A stretch of DNA of 64,000 nt from Pseudomonas syringae (GCF_021605415.1 NZ_WKEQ01000004.1:124001-188000); one strand, 5' to 3'; numbered from the stretch's first letter, positions 17,894 through 26,430 are shown. The notes: a model not told the origin generated them from the letters alone. Made by a program: numbers and translations.

Positions 17894-18754
17894 ATGCGCC
17901 ACGCCGTTCGTTCGTCTCGCCTCGTTTCGCTGTGCCTGTTGATCCTGTCTGCCTCGCTCGCCCCGCCCGCCCATGCCGGTGCGGATCGGGAACTGGTGGC
18001 CGCCATCAATGACTTTCGTGCCCATCCACGGGGCTGCAATCGGCAACCGGCGAAGCGTCTGGCGCCACTGGCATTGAAAACAAATCTGGCGCTGCCGGTC
18101 GGCTACGGTGGCGGACTGCGTGAGGCATTGAAGTCATCGGGATACGCGGCGGTGTCGGTGCGCAGCATTCGTGTCATCGGGGCACGGGATGCCGAAGAGG
18201 CCTTCGACATGCTGCAAGAGGATCATTGCAGCGCCTTGCTCGACGGCCAATATGCCGACATTGGCGTGAGCCGTGCGCGCAGCGAATGGCAAGTGGTGCT
18301 GGCGCGGCCTGTGCTCGACAGCCGCACTGGCGACAACCGCAGCGTTGCCAAGGCTTTGCTCGCCGAGGTCAACGCCGCCCGCGCCAGGCCGAGAATGTGT
18401 GGTCGCCAGCGCTTCGCCGCCGCACGCCCGTTGACCTGGAACGCCGCCCTCGGTGCCGCCGCTCAAAGGCACAGCAAAGCCATGGCTTACGGCAACTACT
18501 TTGCCCACCGCGATCCCGATGGCAACATGCCGGCCGATCGCGCTCGTGCGGCCGGTTACCGGGGACGGCAAATTGGTGAAAACATCGCCGCCGGGCAAAG
18601 CTCACCAAGCAAGGCCATGAGCGGCTGGCTGGCGAGCCCCGGACATTGTGCCAACCTGATGAACCCCATGTTCCGCCAGGTCGGTGCCGGGTTTGCCAGT
18701 GATGCGCGCAGCGACAACGGGGTTTATTGGACGATGGTGTTCGGGGGGCAATGA
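17894..18754 (+). CDS. secreted CAP-domain (SCP-like) protein with a degenerate duplicate
   Basis: The 286-residue protein has a cleavable signal peptide (about residues 1-29, ending PAHAGA). Residues 165-286 form a CAP domain: LTWNAALGAAAQRHSKAMA, YFAHRDPDG, GENIAAG, and a C-terminal SPGHCANLMNP; the two His and Glu of the CAP cavity are present. Residues 30-150 look like a decayed copy of the same domain, with FRAHPRGC and DHCSALLDGQYADIGV aligning to ARPRMCG and GHCANLMNPMFRQVGA but without the HSKAM and HRD motifs. CAP proteins are secreted; their biochemical role in Pseudomonas is not settled. Confidence 0.85.
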   Translation: MRHAVRSSRLVSLCLLILSASLAPPAHAGADRELVAAINDFRAHPRGCNRQPAKRLAPLALKTNLALPVGYGGGLREALKSSGYAAVSVRSIRVIGARDAEEAFDMLQEDHCSALLDGQYADIGVSRARSEWQVVLARPVLDSRTGDNRSVAKALLAEVNAARARPRMCGRQRFAAARPLTWNAALGAAAQRHSKAMAYGNYFAHRDPDGNMPADRARAAGYRGRQIGENIAAGQSSPSKAMSGWLASPGHCANLMNPMFRQVGAGFASDARSDNGVYWTMVFGGQ

Positions 18755-18921
18755 TCGTTGCACGCTGCATTAGCAGGCGCTGCGACCCGGCGGCAGCTGT
18801 TTGCCAGACTTTGCGGGTTGCCCGGCGGTTCCCAATGGGATACAACCATGGCAGTTGTACGATGACTTAATAATAACGATGCGACCTCAGGTATGAGGCG
18901 CCCTTGAATTGAGACTCTGCC

Positions 18922-19902
18922 ATGTCCCGCCTTACTGCTTCGCCCGACACACCCGCGCCGTTCCCGCGTCATCTCGCCGTGCTGATTTTGCTGTGCATGG
19001 GTTGCGCCTTTGCCGGCAACCACATTGCCGCGCGCGTGGCCTTCGATGATGGCGCCGGGGTGCTGCTGGCGATTTTGATGCGTTCCGGCGGCACGTTGCT
19101 GGTGCTCGCGGTGCTGGTGGTGTGGCAGCGGCAAAGTTTGCGGTTGCCGCCGGGGGCGTGGCGCTGGCAGTTGTTGTTGGGGTTACTGATTGCCACGCAG
19201 AGCCTCTGCCTTTATTCGGCGGTCGCCCGGGTGCCGGTGGCGCTGGCGTTGCTGGTGGGCAACGTGTTTCCGATCCTGCTGGCGCTGCTGACGTGGGCGC
19301 TGGGTGGCCCGCGTCCAACCGCACGCACGGCGACGCTGATGGGCGTGATTTTGTTGGGTCTGGTGTTTGTGCTGGATGTGCCGGGGCGCTTGTCCAGCAG
19401 CGCCGACGTCGGGCCCGAATGGTTGCTCGGCGTTGCCCTCGCCTTCTGCGCCGCCAGTGTCTTCGCCGGCGCCTTGTGGATCACCGATCACAAGTTGTCT
19501 CAAGTGCGCGGTTCGGTGCGCAGTCTGATGACGATCTTCATTGTCTTCAGCAGCATCAACGTGGCGGGAATGGCCGACGTGCTGCCGGGCGGACTCGACC
19601 TCCCGGCAACCCGTACCGGTTGGCTCGCGCTGGCAACGTTGGTGGTGCTTTACGGCACCGGTTTCATCGTGTTGTTCGTTTCCGTCCCGCGCCTGGACAT
19701 GCCGCGCAACGCACCGGTAATGAATATCGAACCGTTGGCGACCTTGTTGATTGGCTGGATCGTTCTCGACCAAATGCTCAGCCCCGGTCAGGTGTTCGGC
19801 GGCGCGATTGTGGTGACGGGGATTGTGCTCTTGACGTACCGCAAGGCCGAGCGTGAATCAGTTGAACGGTCAAGTGTGAAGGCGCAGCAACCGCAGGAAT
19901 GA
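18922..19902 (+). CDS. EamA/DMT-family transporter
   Basis: The 326-residue inner-membrane protein has ten hydrophobic segments in two EamA-like halves, the first starting AVLILLCMGCAFAGNHIAAR and the second with PEWLLGVALAFCAASVFAGA near residue 173. NIEPLATLLIGWIVLDQ near residue 272 is a typical second-half motif of drug/metabolite exporters. Members export amino acids, nucleosides or drugs; which one cannot be told here. It stands alone and converges on the 27-residue membrane peptide gene, with a hairpin between them. Confidence 0.85.
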   Translation: MSRLTASPDTPAPFPRHLAVLILLCMGCAFAGNHIAARVAFDDGAGVLLAILMRSGGTLLVLAVLVVWQRQSLRLPPGAWRWQLLLGLLIATQSLCLYSAVARVPVALALLVGNVFPILLALLTWALGGPRPTARTATLMGVILLGLVFVLDVPGRLSSSADVGPEWLLGVALAFCAASVFAGALWITDHKLSQVRGSVRSLMTIFIVFSSINVAGMADVLPGGLDLPATRTGWLALATLVVLYGTGFIVLFVSVPRLDMPRNAPVMNIEPLATLLIGWIVLDQMLSPGQVFGGAIVVTGIVLLTYRKAERESVERSSVKAQQPQE

Positions 19903-19908
19903 AATGAC

Positions 19909-19945
19909 GGTCGCCGCCCTGACAGCAGGCCGGCGACCTTGATTC
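19909..19945. terminator. hairpin between converging genes
   Basis: GGTCGCCG and CGGCGACC form a perfect 8-bp stem seven bases after the EamA gene stop, followed by TTGATTCTTT. It is placed to stop transcription from the left; on the other strand it lies just after the small peptide gene. Confidence 0.5.
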
Positions 19946-19946
19946 T

Positions 19947-20030
19947 TTACACCGGAGAGATCGTGGCAAGTATGCCGATCCCGATGGTCAAGATTAGAAA
20001 TCCACCCAGAAAAAACGCCATCTTCGCCAT
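19947..20030 (-). CDS. 27-residue single-span membrane peptide
   Basis: A short frame of 28 codons begins at an ATG (20030) with a full-strength ribosome binding site GAGGAGG five bases upstream, one of the best in the window. The peptide MAKMAFFLGGFLILTIGIGI plus ATISPV is one hydrophobic span with a Lys at the start, so it should insert in the inner membrane with its N-terminus inside. A longer reading frame upstream exists but has no reason to be translated. No function can be assigned; small peptides of this form often regulate membrane complexes. Confidence 0.7.
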   Translation of the reverse strand: MAKMAFFLGGFLILTIGIGILATISPV

Positions 20031-20034
20031 ACAG

Positions 20035-20042
20035 GCCTCCTC
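20035..20042 (-). promoter_or_regulatory. consensus ribosome binding site of the 27-residue peptide
   Basis: GAGGAGG on the reverse strand, five bases before the ATG at 20030, is a near-perfect anti-16S match and decides that the short peptide is translated. Confidence 0.75.
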
Positions 20043-20283
20043 AACAGTTTGCGGTGCACCAGACGCTTCGGAATGAAAGATCGCCGCAGGTGACCGAAAG
20101 ACCGGCGCATTGTGGGCTGATGGCTGATCTCGTGACAGATGCAGATTGTTTCGAAAAATACGGATCAGAAAAAACCGGACGCCTATACCCCGGCATTCAG
20201 CGCGACACACCAGCCTGCCTTTTCACCTTCATTGATCTAAAGTCTTCGCCATTGCCAAAACAACAAAAACCCAGGTACTGCCC

Positions 20284-20715
20284 ATGTCCGACCTCAACCT
20301 GCACCCCAACAGCGCTGAAGCCCTGAGCCGCTGGCACGACATGATCCGCACCGGCGACCTCAAGGCGCTGCCCGAACTGCTCGACCCGCAAGCGATATTC
20401 CGCTCGCCCATGGCCCACACGCCCTACCCCGGCGCCCATGTGGTCAGCATGATCCTCAATACGGTTTTCAATGTGTTCGAAGACTTCCAATACCATCGAG
20501 AACTGGCGACGGCGGACGGTTTGAACGTCGTCCTGGAGTTCAGCGCGAAGGTCGGCGAAAAACAACTGAAAGGCATCGACATGATCCGCTTCAACGAACA
20601 AGGAAAAATCGTCGAATTCGAAGTCATGGTGCGCCCGTTGAGCGGGCTGCAGGCGCTGGGCGAAGAAATGGGCAAACGCCTCGGCGCCTACCTGGCAAAC
20701 ACAAAGAACGCGTAG
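20284..20715 (+). CDS. SnoaL/NTF2-like fold protein, 143 aa
   Basis: The sequence ALSRWHDMIRTGDLKALPELLDPQAIF at the start and IDMIRFNEQGKIVEFEVMVRPLSGL near residue 98 fit the SnoaL-like/NTF2-like cone fold. There is no signal peptide, so it is cytoplasmic. The ATG follows AGGT. Family members are enzymes or ligand binders, and nothing here tells which. It converges on mqo and shares a strong bidirectional terminator with it. Confidence 0.75.
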   Translation: MSDLNLHPNSAEALSRWHDMIRTGDLKALPELLDPQAIFRSPMAHTPYPGAHVVSMILNTVFNVFEDFQYHRELATADGLNVVLEFSAKVGEKQLKGIDMIRFNEQGKIVEFEVMVRPLSGLQALGEEMGKRLGAYLANTKNA

Positions 20716-20740
20716 GAGCAGCCTGCGGCAGCTCCTACAC
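20713..20740. repeat. short palindrome (GTAGGAGC...GCTCCTAC)
   Basis: GTAGGAGC pairs with GCTCCTAC around AGCCTGCGGCA directly at the stop of the NTF2-like gene. It is a single-arm member of the S-type dispersed palindromes. Confidence 0.6.
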
Positions 20741-20747
20741 AAGCAAA

Positions 20748-20788
20748 TAAAAAGCCCACTGACCGTTGCCGGTTCAGTGGGCTTTTTC
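20748..20788. terminator. bidirectional intrinsic terminator
   Basis: AAAAAGCCCACTGA and TCAGTGGGCTTTTT form a stem with an A-run on one side and a T-run on the other, so it can stop both the NTF2-like gene and the converging mqo gene. Confidence 0.88.
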
Positions 20789-20803
20789 GTTTCAGGCTAT
20801 TGG

Positions 20804-22447
20804 TTAGAGAGCCATATCACGCGAAGCGCTTTCCTTCGGTGCTTCAGCCTTTTCGGCCGTCGCAGTCGGCGCTACAACCTGACCAATCACCGGTGGCGTT
20901 GGCAGTTGCAGAACCTTGGCGGTGTACGCCCATTCTTCAGCCACTTTCGCCGGATCGTTGTTCAGCTGGGTGCCGTAGCTTGGGACGATCTGGTGCAGCT
21001 TGGATTGCCACTCAGGCGTTGCGACTTTGTCTTTGAAGACTTTCTGCAGCACGCTCAGCATGATCGGTGCAGCGGTCGACGCGCCTGGCGATGCGCCCAG
21101 CAGGCCGGCGATGGAGCCATCTTGCGAAGCGACGATTTCGGTGCCCAGTTTCAGCACGCCGCCGGCAGCTTCATCACGCTTGATGATCTGCACACGCTGG
21201 CCGGCTTGCCACAGGCGCCAGTCTTCGGCTTTGGCGTTCGGGAAGTATTCCTTCAGCGCGTTCATACGGTCTTCATCCGACAGCATCAGTTGGCCAGCAA
21301 GGTACTCGACCAGCGGGTATTCCTTGATGCCGACCTTGGTCATCGGCCAGATGTTGTGGGTGGTGGTGCTGGTCAGCAGATCCAGGTACGAACCTTCTTT
21401 CAGGAACTTGGTGCTGAAGGTCGCGAACGGGCCAAACAGGATGACGCGCTTGCCGTCCAGGACACGGGTGTCCAGGTGCGGCACGGACATTGGCGGAGAG
21501 CCCACCGACGCTTTACCGTAGGCCTTGGCCAAGTGTTGCTCGGCGATGGTCGGGTTTTCAGTCACGAGGAACGAACCACCCACCGGGAAGCCGCCATACT
21601 CCTTGGCTTCTGGAATGCCCGACTTCTGCAGCAGGTGCAGTGCACCACCGCCGGCGCCGATGAACACGAACTTGGCGTCGGTTTCAGTCTTGGTGCCGTC
21701 TTTCAGGTTTTTGTAGCTGACGCGCCAGGTGCCGTCTTCGTTCTTGGTGATGTCTTGCACTTCGCTCGACAGTTTCAAGTTGAAGTTAGGCTTGGTCTGC
21801 AGGTAACCGGCGAACTGGCGGGTGATTTCGCCGAAGTTCATGTCGGTGCCCAACGGACTCCAGGTGGCCGCGATTTTCTGGTTCGGGTCACGCCCTTCCA
21901 TCATCAGCGGAACCCACTTCTTGATCACAGCCGGGTCTTCGGAGTACTGCATGCCGGCGAACAGCGGGCTCGCTTGCAGGGCTTCGTAGCGCTTTTTCAG
22001 GAACTTGATGTTGTCATCGCCCCACACAAAGCTCATGTGCGGCGTGGTGTTGATGAACGAGCGAGGGTTTTTCAGAACGCCCTGCTGAACCTGCCACGAC
22101 CAGAACTGACGGGAGATCTGGAACGCTTCGTTGATTTCAACGGCTTTCGGGATCGACACTTTGCCGTTCTCGTCTTCCGGGGTGTAGTTCAGCTCGGCCA
22201 GCGCGGAGTGACCGGTACCGGCGTTGTTCCAGCCGTTTGAGCTTTCCAGCGCGACGCCGTCCAGACGCTCGACCATTTCCATCGACCAGTCCGGTTCCAG
22301 CTCATTGAGCCACACACCCAAAGTGGTGCTCATGATGCCGCCGCCGATCAACAGCACATCAACCTTCTTGGCGTCTTCCGCGTGCACGGACGACAGCCCC
22401 ATCGACAAAGCCAGCCCCAGCAAGGCCGTGTTCACTTTCTTAAACAT
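20804..22447 (-). CDS. mqo: malate:quinone oxidoreductase
   Basis: The 547-residue flavoprotein has the FAD-binding [15 protein letters not shown] near residue 30, [14 protein letters not shown] near 68, and the family segments [13 protein letters not shown] and [13 protein letters not shown] near 460. It oxidises malate to oxaloacetate at the inner membrane and reduces quinone, bypassing NAD malate dehydrogenase. The first 24 residues ([20 protein letters not shown] and on) look like a Sec signal peptide ending in AxA, unusual for an enzyme expected to face the cytoplasm but seen in some Pseudomonas Mqo proteins. The C-terminus has an Ala/Pro/Glu tail. The ATG at 22447 is preferred to an upstream GTG. 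Confidence 0.93.
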   Translation of the reverse strand: MFKKVNTALLGLALSMGLSSVHAEDAKKVDVLLIGGGIMSTTLGVWLNELEPDWSMEMVERLDGVALESSNGWNNAGTGHSALAELNYTPEDENGKVSIPKAVEINEAFQISRQFWSWQVQQGVLKNPRSFINTTPHMSFVWGDDNIKFLKKRYEALQASPLFAGMQYSEDPAVIKKWVPLMMEGRDPNQKIAATWSPLGTDMNFGEITRQFAGYLQTKPNFNLKLSSEVQDITKNEDGTWRVSYKNLKDGTKTETDAKFVFIGAGGGALHLLQKSGIPEAKEYGGFPVGGSFLVTENPTIAEQHLAKAYGKASVGSPPMSVPHLDTRVLDGKRVILFGPFATFSTKFLKEGSYLDLLTSTTTHNIWPMTKVGIKEYPLVEYLAGQLMLSDEDRMNALKEYFPNAKAEDWRLWQAGQRVQIIKRDEAAGGVLKLGTEIVASQDGSIAGLLGASPGASTAAPIMLSVLQKVFKDKVATPEWQSKLHQIVPSYGTQLNNDPAKVAEEWAYTAKVLQLPTPPVIGQVVAPTATAEKAEAPKESASRDMAL

Positions 22448-22953
22448 CTGTAGCACCTATGATAAAACGCCTTCCAACCGCCGCTGTTATCTGTGTGAGA
22501 CGCCCTGGTTTGCAACGCTCAGGCTGGCATCGCGGACCCCTGCACACTTCAATATTGACGGGTGGGCACACAAGGCCGACGGGCAGCGCCGACCTCAGTT
22601 ATATGTCCCTTCTGAACTGACTTCTTATCATTATTGGCTTCAGCTACTTGAGCGACAGTGATTCCGTCTGCCCGCGCGCAGGCAGGCAAACTGAATGAGG
22701 TCAAAACAAGTTGGCGCGCAGAATATCACGTCAGGACGCACCCGGGCGTCTGTTCCCGACCTGACAGTCTGTTTGCACCTGGCAACCTATCGGCCGTTAT
22801 TCCTCGAACATGACTGCTAGCAATCGTTTTGGCTGAAACCTTTCAGTGGTATGGCCGCTATTGTCCTCTGCCTATCCCTGAAATATCCTGCTAAGTTGTA
22901 CGACGACTGACAAACAAGTCATTCATCCAACTGATAACAACAAGGAAATTTCC
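22448..22953. other. 506-base gap between mqo and the DUF4440-like gene
   Basis: This gap holds the divergent promoters of mqo and the small secreted protein gene. I see no open frame with a ribosome binding site, no strong hairpin with a T-run and no dispersed repeat. A regulatory RNA cannot be excluded by eye. Confidence 0.5.
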
Positions 22954-23385
22954 ATGAAAAACACCAGACTGTTGATCGGATTCATCTGCGCGTTCAGTGG
23001 CGCCGTCATCGCCGCCCCTGCCCCGGCTGAAAAGGATGTGGCCCAAGCGGTCGATCACCTGACGCAAGCGATGCTGCATAAAAACATCGCCGAGCTGAAT
23101 GCGCTCACTGCAAACAATCTTACTTACGGCCACTCCAGCGGCAAAATCCAGGACAAGAAAGAATTCATCGCTGATATCGAAACCGGCCGCAGCGCTTTCA
23201 AGACGCTGGAAATGCAGAAACAAACCATTACCCTGTCTGGAGATACCGCGTTGGTTCGCCATCATTTCTCGGCGCAGGCGTTGAAAGGTACCGAGGTGAT
23301 TCCGACGGAGATCGAGAACTTCCAGATCTGGCAGAAGCAGGATGGGAAGTGGCTGCTGGTGGGGCGTCAGGCGTTTAAATTCTGA
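22954..23385 (+). CDS. secreted DUF4440/SnoaL-like protein, 143 aa
   Basis: An AAGGAAA ribosome binding site precedes the ATG. Residues 1-21 are a signal peptide (GFICAFSGAVIAAPAPA), so the mature protein is periplasmic. The rest has the NTF2-like pattern: VDHLTQAMLHKNIAELNALT, LTYGHSSGKIQDKKEFIADI and the final strand FQIWQKQDGKWLLVGRQAF. DUF4440-type proteins often stand in stress or catabolic loci, but no partner gene is near. A 17-bp perfect hairpin follows the stop. Confidence 0.78.
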   Translation: MKNTRLLIGFICAFSGAVIAAPAPAEKDVAQAVDHLTQAMLHKNIAELNALTANNLTYGHSSGKIQDKKEFIADIETGRSAFKTLEMQKQTITLSGDTALVRHHFSAQALKGTEVIPTEIENFQIWQKQDGKWLLVGRQAFKF

Positions 23386-23387
23386 TT

Positions 23388-23426
23388 GATCAATAGCTCT
23401 GCCCTACGCGGGCAGAGCTATTGATC
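23388..23426. terminator. 17-bp perfect hairpin between converging genes
   Basis: GATCAATAGCTCTGCCC pairs perfectly with GGGCAGAGCTATTGATC across a 5-base loop, just after the DUF4440-like stop. There is no clear T-run; it may act as a strong mRNA-end hairpin between this gene and the delta-60 gene. Confidence 0.5.
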
Positions 23427-23481
23427 GTAGTCGCTTGAGTGCATCAAATCATCTCGATTGCCGGATCGCTATCGGGTGTCA

Positions 23482-24798
23482 TCACACTTGGTAGCGGACA
23501 ATCCAGCCGCCAACAATGCTCATGGAATCCGGCGTCCGAATCTCGCCACAAGCAGCGATCCGATCATCCTTCAATAGCGCCACATGCCGCAAAAACAGCG
23601 GCAACTCATCATCAAATACCGCATAGCCCTGACCGTTGAACAGCGGATCCAGACTGCCGTTCGCAAGATAACGAGCAGTCATGAATGCGTCACTTGAATT
23701 GATCAGGCGAATGCTGGAATAACCTGCAACTAGAATAGACCCGTCCGGCTTCGCGTCGCAGAACCTCCAATGTCCCCCGGCAGGTGCGAAATTAGATATC
23801 AGCGGTTTTCCATTATTGAATACAAGATTGAAGCTGCCACTGCTGTTCAGTACAACGATCGCGCCTAACATAACGCCCACTCGAGCGGCAGACCCTACGG
23901 CAATAATCGCACCGTCGTTTTTACGAATGGTCACTGCCTCCAATATGACCGAGTTTTCATGGGCAACGATGACAGGAGCGCCCTTGTTGAACTCGCCATC
24001 CAGGCGACCGGCTTCATCAAACCGGACAATAAAGCCGCGCTGAATAAACGGACTGCTGGTAATGAACCTGCCGCACGCCACTACTTTCCCGTCAGGCTGA
24101 GTTGCGACGCCCAGTCCATACACGCCGAATGTGGCGTCATCTTCAATATCAATGATCGCGAAACCATGATCGTTGAAGGTGTTGTCATTAGAGCCATCCG
24201 GATTGAAACGAAGTACGATTCCTTTAAACGTATCAATCTCTTCCATGTAGACGCTGGTTACAAAAACTATTTTGCCGTCCACTTGCTGCGCAACGTTGTG
24301 CCCTGAGCCAACCGGATTTCGCGCCATCATCCGGCGACGTTTCTGTGATCCAGCTTTGTCAGGCTGGCCCATTTCATCGTATGGAAGAAAACGCACCCCC
24401 TGTTCTCCGAATGACTCATCGAGTTGGCCATCCGCGCGGAATCGCACAAGCGCAAGGCCAGTCACATTGTCCGTTGCAAGATAGCTACCCGCTATTAACC
24501 ATCCGCCATTGCTCAATGCAGAAAACGCGCTGATGAAATACATCTCGGCATTTTTCAAAGCAATGTCCAAGGCACCGCCATCACCAAATTGAGTATCGAG
24601 TGTGCCGTCCTCATTCAATCGCCAGATTCGTGCGGGCTCCTGGATCCATCCGACCGTGGCAACCAACAACTTTTTGTCGGGAAGTTCCAAAACTGATCTC
24701 ACATCAAATTCAGGAAATCCCGGAAATGGCAGTCGAACGGCCCCTTGATTACCAAACGTTGGGTCGAGAGTACCGGGGGCTACATTCTTCTTGCTCAT
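23482..24798 (-). CDS. delta-60 repeat protein, 438 aa
   Basis: The protein is built from seven copies of the delta-60 repeat, whose heads (GTLDPTFG-like) lie at about residues 9, 65, 124, 202, 265, 321 and 381, each followed by hydrophobic strands and a PDGKI-like turn. Such repeats form beta-propeller-like structures. There is no signal peptide. The base composition is less GC-rich and the codon use looser than in the neighbours, which suggests acquisition or relaxed selection. It has no operon partners. Function of the family is unknown; binding or adhesion is a guess. Confidence 0.82.
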   Translation of the reverse strand: MSKKNVAPGTLDPTFGNQGAVRLPFPGFPEFDVRSVLELPDKKLLVATVGWIQEPARIWRLNEDGTLDTQFGDGGALDIALKNAEMYFISAFSALSNGGWLIAGSYLATDNVTGLALVRFRADGQLDESFGEQGVRFLPYDEMGQPDKAGSQKRRRMMARNPVGSGHNVAQQVDGKIVFVTSVYMEEIDTFKGIVLRFNPDGSNDNTFNDHGFAIIDIEDDATFGVYGLGVATQPDGKVVACGRFITSSPFIQRGFIVRFDEAGRLDGEFNKGAPVIVAHENSVILEAVTIRKNDGAIIAVGSAARVGVMLGAIVVLNSSGSFNLVFNNGKPLISNFAPAGGHWRFCDAKPDGSILVAGYSSIRLINSSDAFMTARYLANGSLDPLFNGQGYAVFDDELPLFLRHVALLKDDRIAACGEIRTPDSMSIVGGWIVRYQV

Positions 24799-24960
24799 GA
24801 CGTATCTCCATCAAGTGGCGGGATTTTCGATCGAATCCGCACCGCCAATGGAACACCCGAGGGAATAAAAGCGCACCTGTCAAACCTGACAGGTTGTGCT
24901 GTCCTTGCAGGTCAAATCGAGATCTTTTGAGGCCAGTTCTCGCCAACCTGTCCGTAGTTG

Positions 24961-25125
24961 CCTCTTCGCTGGCAAGCCAGGCTCCTACAAGGTTTGCTGT
25001 GTTTGCGAGGTTTGATTAACGACAATGAAACCTGTGTGAGTCTCCCACAGTGAGATCTTTAGCGGACGCAGGATCCGGTAACGGCCCAGAGCCCTGTGGG
25101 AGCTTGGCTTGCCAGCGAAGGCGCC
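24961..25125. repeat. REPIN-type inverted pair upstream of sodC
   Basis: Arms CCTCTTCGCTGGCAAGCCAG (24961) and GGCTTGCCAGCGAAGGCGCC (about 25106) face each other about 100 bases apart. They occupy most of the 428-base gap between the delta-60 gene and sodC. I see no gene in the rest; the last 60 bases hold the sodC promoter and ribosome binding site. Confidence 0.75.
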
Positions 25126-25226
25126 AGCCCAGACACAATTGCACGCAAAGGCAAAAAAACTTTCGCGGCGCATCACCAGTCACACCTTTCGTTGCCTAAA
25201 ACCTCATGCAGCAAAAGGAGACGCCC

Positions 25227-25745
25227 ATGAAACGCGTGCTATTCGGTTTGATCGCTACTTTCGCCCTCGGCACGGCCCAAGCGGCGAGCGAGGAAGTCGC
25301 CATGAATCTGGTCAGCGCCGACGGTGCGCCGCAGCCGATCGGCTCGGTCACGATCAGCGAGACGGCTTACGGCCTGCAATTCACCCCCAACTTGAAATCC
25401 CTGCCGGCCGGTGTGCACGGTTTTCACGTACATGAAAAAGCCAGTTGCGATGCGGGCACAAAAGATGGCGTCAAAGGCGCCGCATTGGCGGCGGGCGGGC
25501 ATTTCGATCCACAGAAAACCGGCAAGCACCTCGGCCCTTATGCCGATGGCCACCTCGGCGATCTGCCGGCGGTTTATGTCACCGCCGACGGTATTGCCAA
25601 CTATCCGGTGCTCGCTCCACGCATCAAAACCCTGGCCGAAATCAAGGGCCATGCGCTGATGGTGCATGCCGGCGGCGACAACCATTCGGACATGCCGAAG
25701 CCGTTGGGCGGTGGCGGTGATCGAGTGGCCTGCGGGGTGATTTGA
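25227..25745 (+). CDS. sodC: periplasmic Cu,Zn superoxide dismutase
   Basis: The ATG at 25227 is preceded by AAAGGAG. Residues 1-19 are a signal peptide ([14 protein letters not shown]), placing the 172-residue enzyme in the periplasm, where it converts superoxide to oxygen and hydrogen peroxide. The copper ligands His67, His69, His92 and His147 and zinc ligands His101, His109 and Asp112 are all present, as is the disulfide pair Cys74 and Cys169. The 3' end is followed by what looks like the remnant of a converging membrane protein gene. It stands alone and has no obvious regulator. Confidence 0.93.
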   Translation: MKRVLFGLIATFALGTAQAASEEVAMNLVSADGAPQPIGSVTISETAYGLQFTPNLKSLPAGVHGFHVHEKASCDAGTKDGVKGAALAAGGHFDPQKTGKHLGPYADGHLGDLPAVYVTADGIANYPVLAPRIKTLAEIKGHALMVHAGGDNHSDMPKPLGGGGDRVACGVI

Positions 25746-25756
25746 AGCGCCGCTGT

Positions 25757-26005
25757 TCAGCGTAACGCCAAGCGATAATTCCCGCTGAAAAACGAAGCCA
25801 GCATGGCGCCGGCCAAGACCAGCGCCATGTCTTTTTGCGAATCACTTGCGGCCGACGAAGGTCTGGCGATGTCGTCGCCCAGACAGGCACCGCCGATCCA
25901 TCGATCAGCCCAGTCCACACGACTGCGCGGGGCAACGCCGAGTGCAGTCACCAGCAATGAAAACCCCAGTAAGAGGCCCGCTTCGAAGCGCGGATCAGCG
26001 TGGTT
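25757..26005 (-). pseudogene. possible remnant of a YjdF/DUF2238-type membrane protein
   Basis: The reverse strand is open for 83 codons between a stop at 26008 and one at 25757, but has no ATG or GTG in a sensible place; the first start-like codon is a TTG at 25957 without a ribosome binding site. The first part (GLLLGFSLLVTALGVAPRSR) looks like the first membrane span of the YjdF family, and the end (SQKDMALVLAGAMLASFF) like its last span, while the roughly 120 residues normally between them are missing. I read this as an internally deleted relic. The comparison to YjdF is from memory and is uncertain. The rest of the 370-base gap (26006-26115) shows only the promoter side of the DUF2388 gene. 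Confidence 0.35.
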
Positions 26006-26115
26006 TTACAGGGCCCCTCGATTCGCTTCATCGCCCGTCAGGGAACTCCGCTGCACCTCGCGCCTCTCACGTTATGTGGTATTTCCCATTTGTTTCACGC
26101 TGGAGGATCACCGTC

Positions 26116-26430
26116 ATGCGCCACTTAGTTATTGTTTCGTCGCTTTTACTTTGCTTGCCCTTCGGCTCGGCCCTGGCCCGCGTGGACGCAGGGGATGTTG
26201 CTACCTCGGCCGGTGTTTCCGCGTCGCTGTACTCAACTTTCAAAGACGACAAAATGGTGATTCCTGCCCGTGACGATTTGTCTGCATTCGTCGCCAGTGG
26301 CGGTGCCATTCGTAGCGTTTATGTCGAATCGGCGCTGCAACAGGTTCGCCAGAGCCATCCGGATCTGACCGCCAGTGATGAAGAGCTGGCCAATGCCATC
26401 CTTGTGCATTACGAAGGCCCTGCGCAGTAG
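26116..26430 (+). CDS. DUF2388 family secreted protein
   Basis: TGGAGG lies nine bases before the ATG at 26116. The 104-residue protein has a signal peptide (VIVSSLLLCLPFGSALA) and a mature part with DVATSAGVSASLYSTFKDDK and LSAFVASGGAIRSVYVESAL, the signature of the DUF2388 family, which is almost confined to Pseudomonas. The protein is predicted periplasmic; function is unknown. Paralogs often occur in tandem in this genus, but only one copy is present here. Confidence 0.85.
   Translation: MRHLVIVSSLLLCLPFGSALARVDAGDVATSAGVSASLYSTFKDDKMVIPARDDLSAFVASGGAIRSVYVESALQQVRQSHPDLTASDEELANAILVHYEGPAQ

Noticed and set aside
20777..22240. 487-codon forward frame across mqo
   Set aside because: It is the antisense shadow of mqo; the composition is Gln/His/Arg-rich without domains.
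24745..24946. Short frames between the delta-60 gene and the REPIN before sodC
   Set aside because: No ribosome binding site, no conservation-like composition and partial overlap with the delta-60 start.
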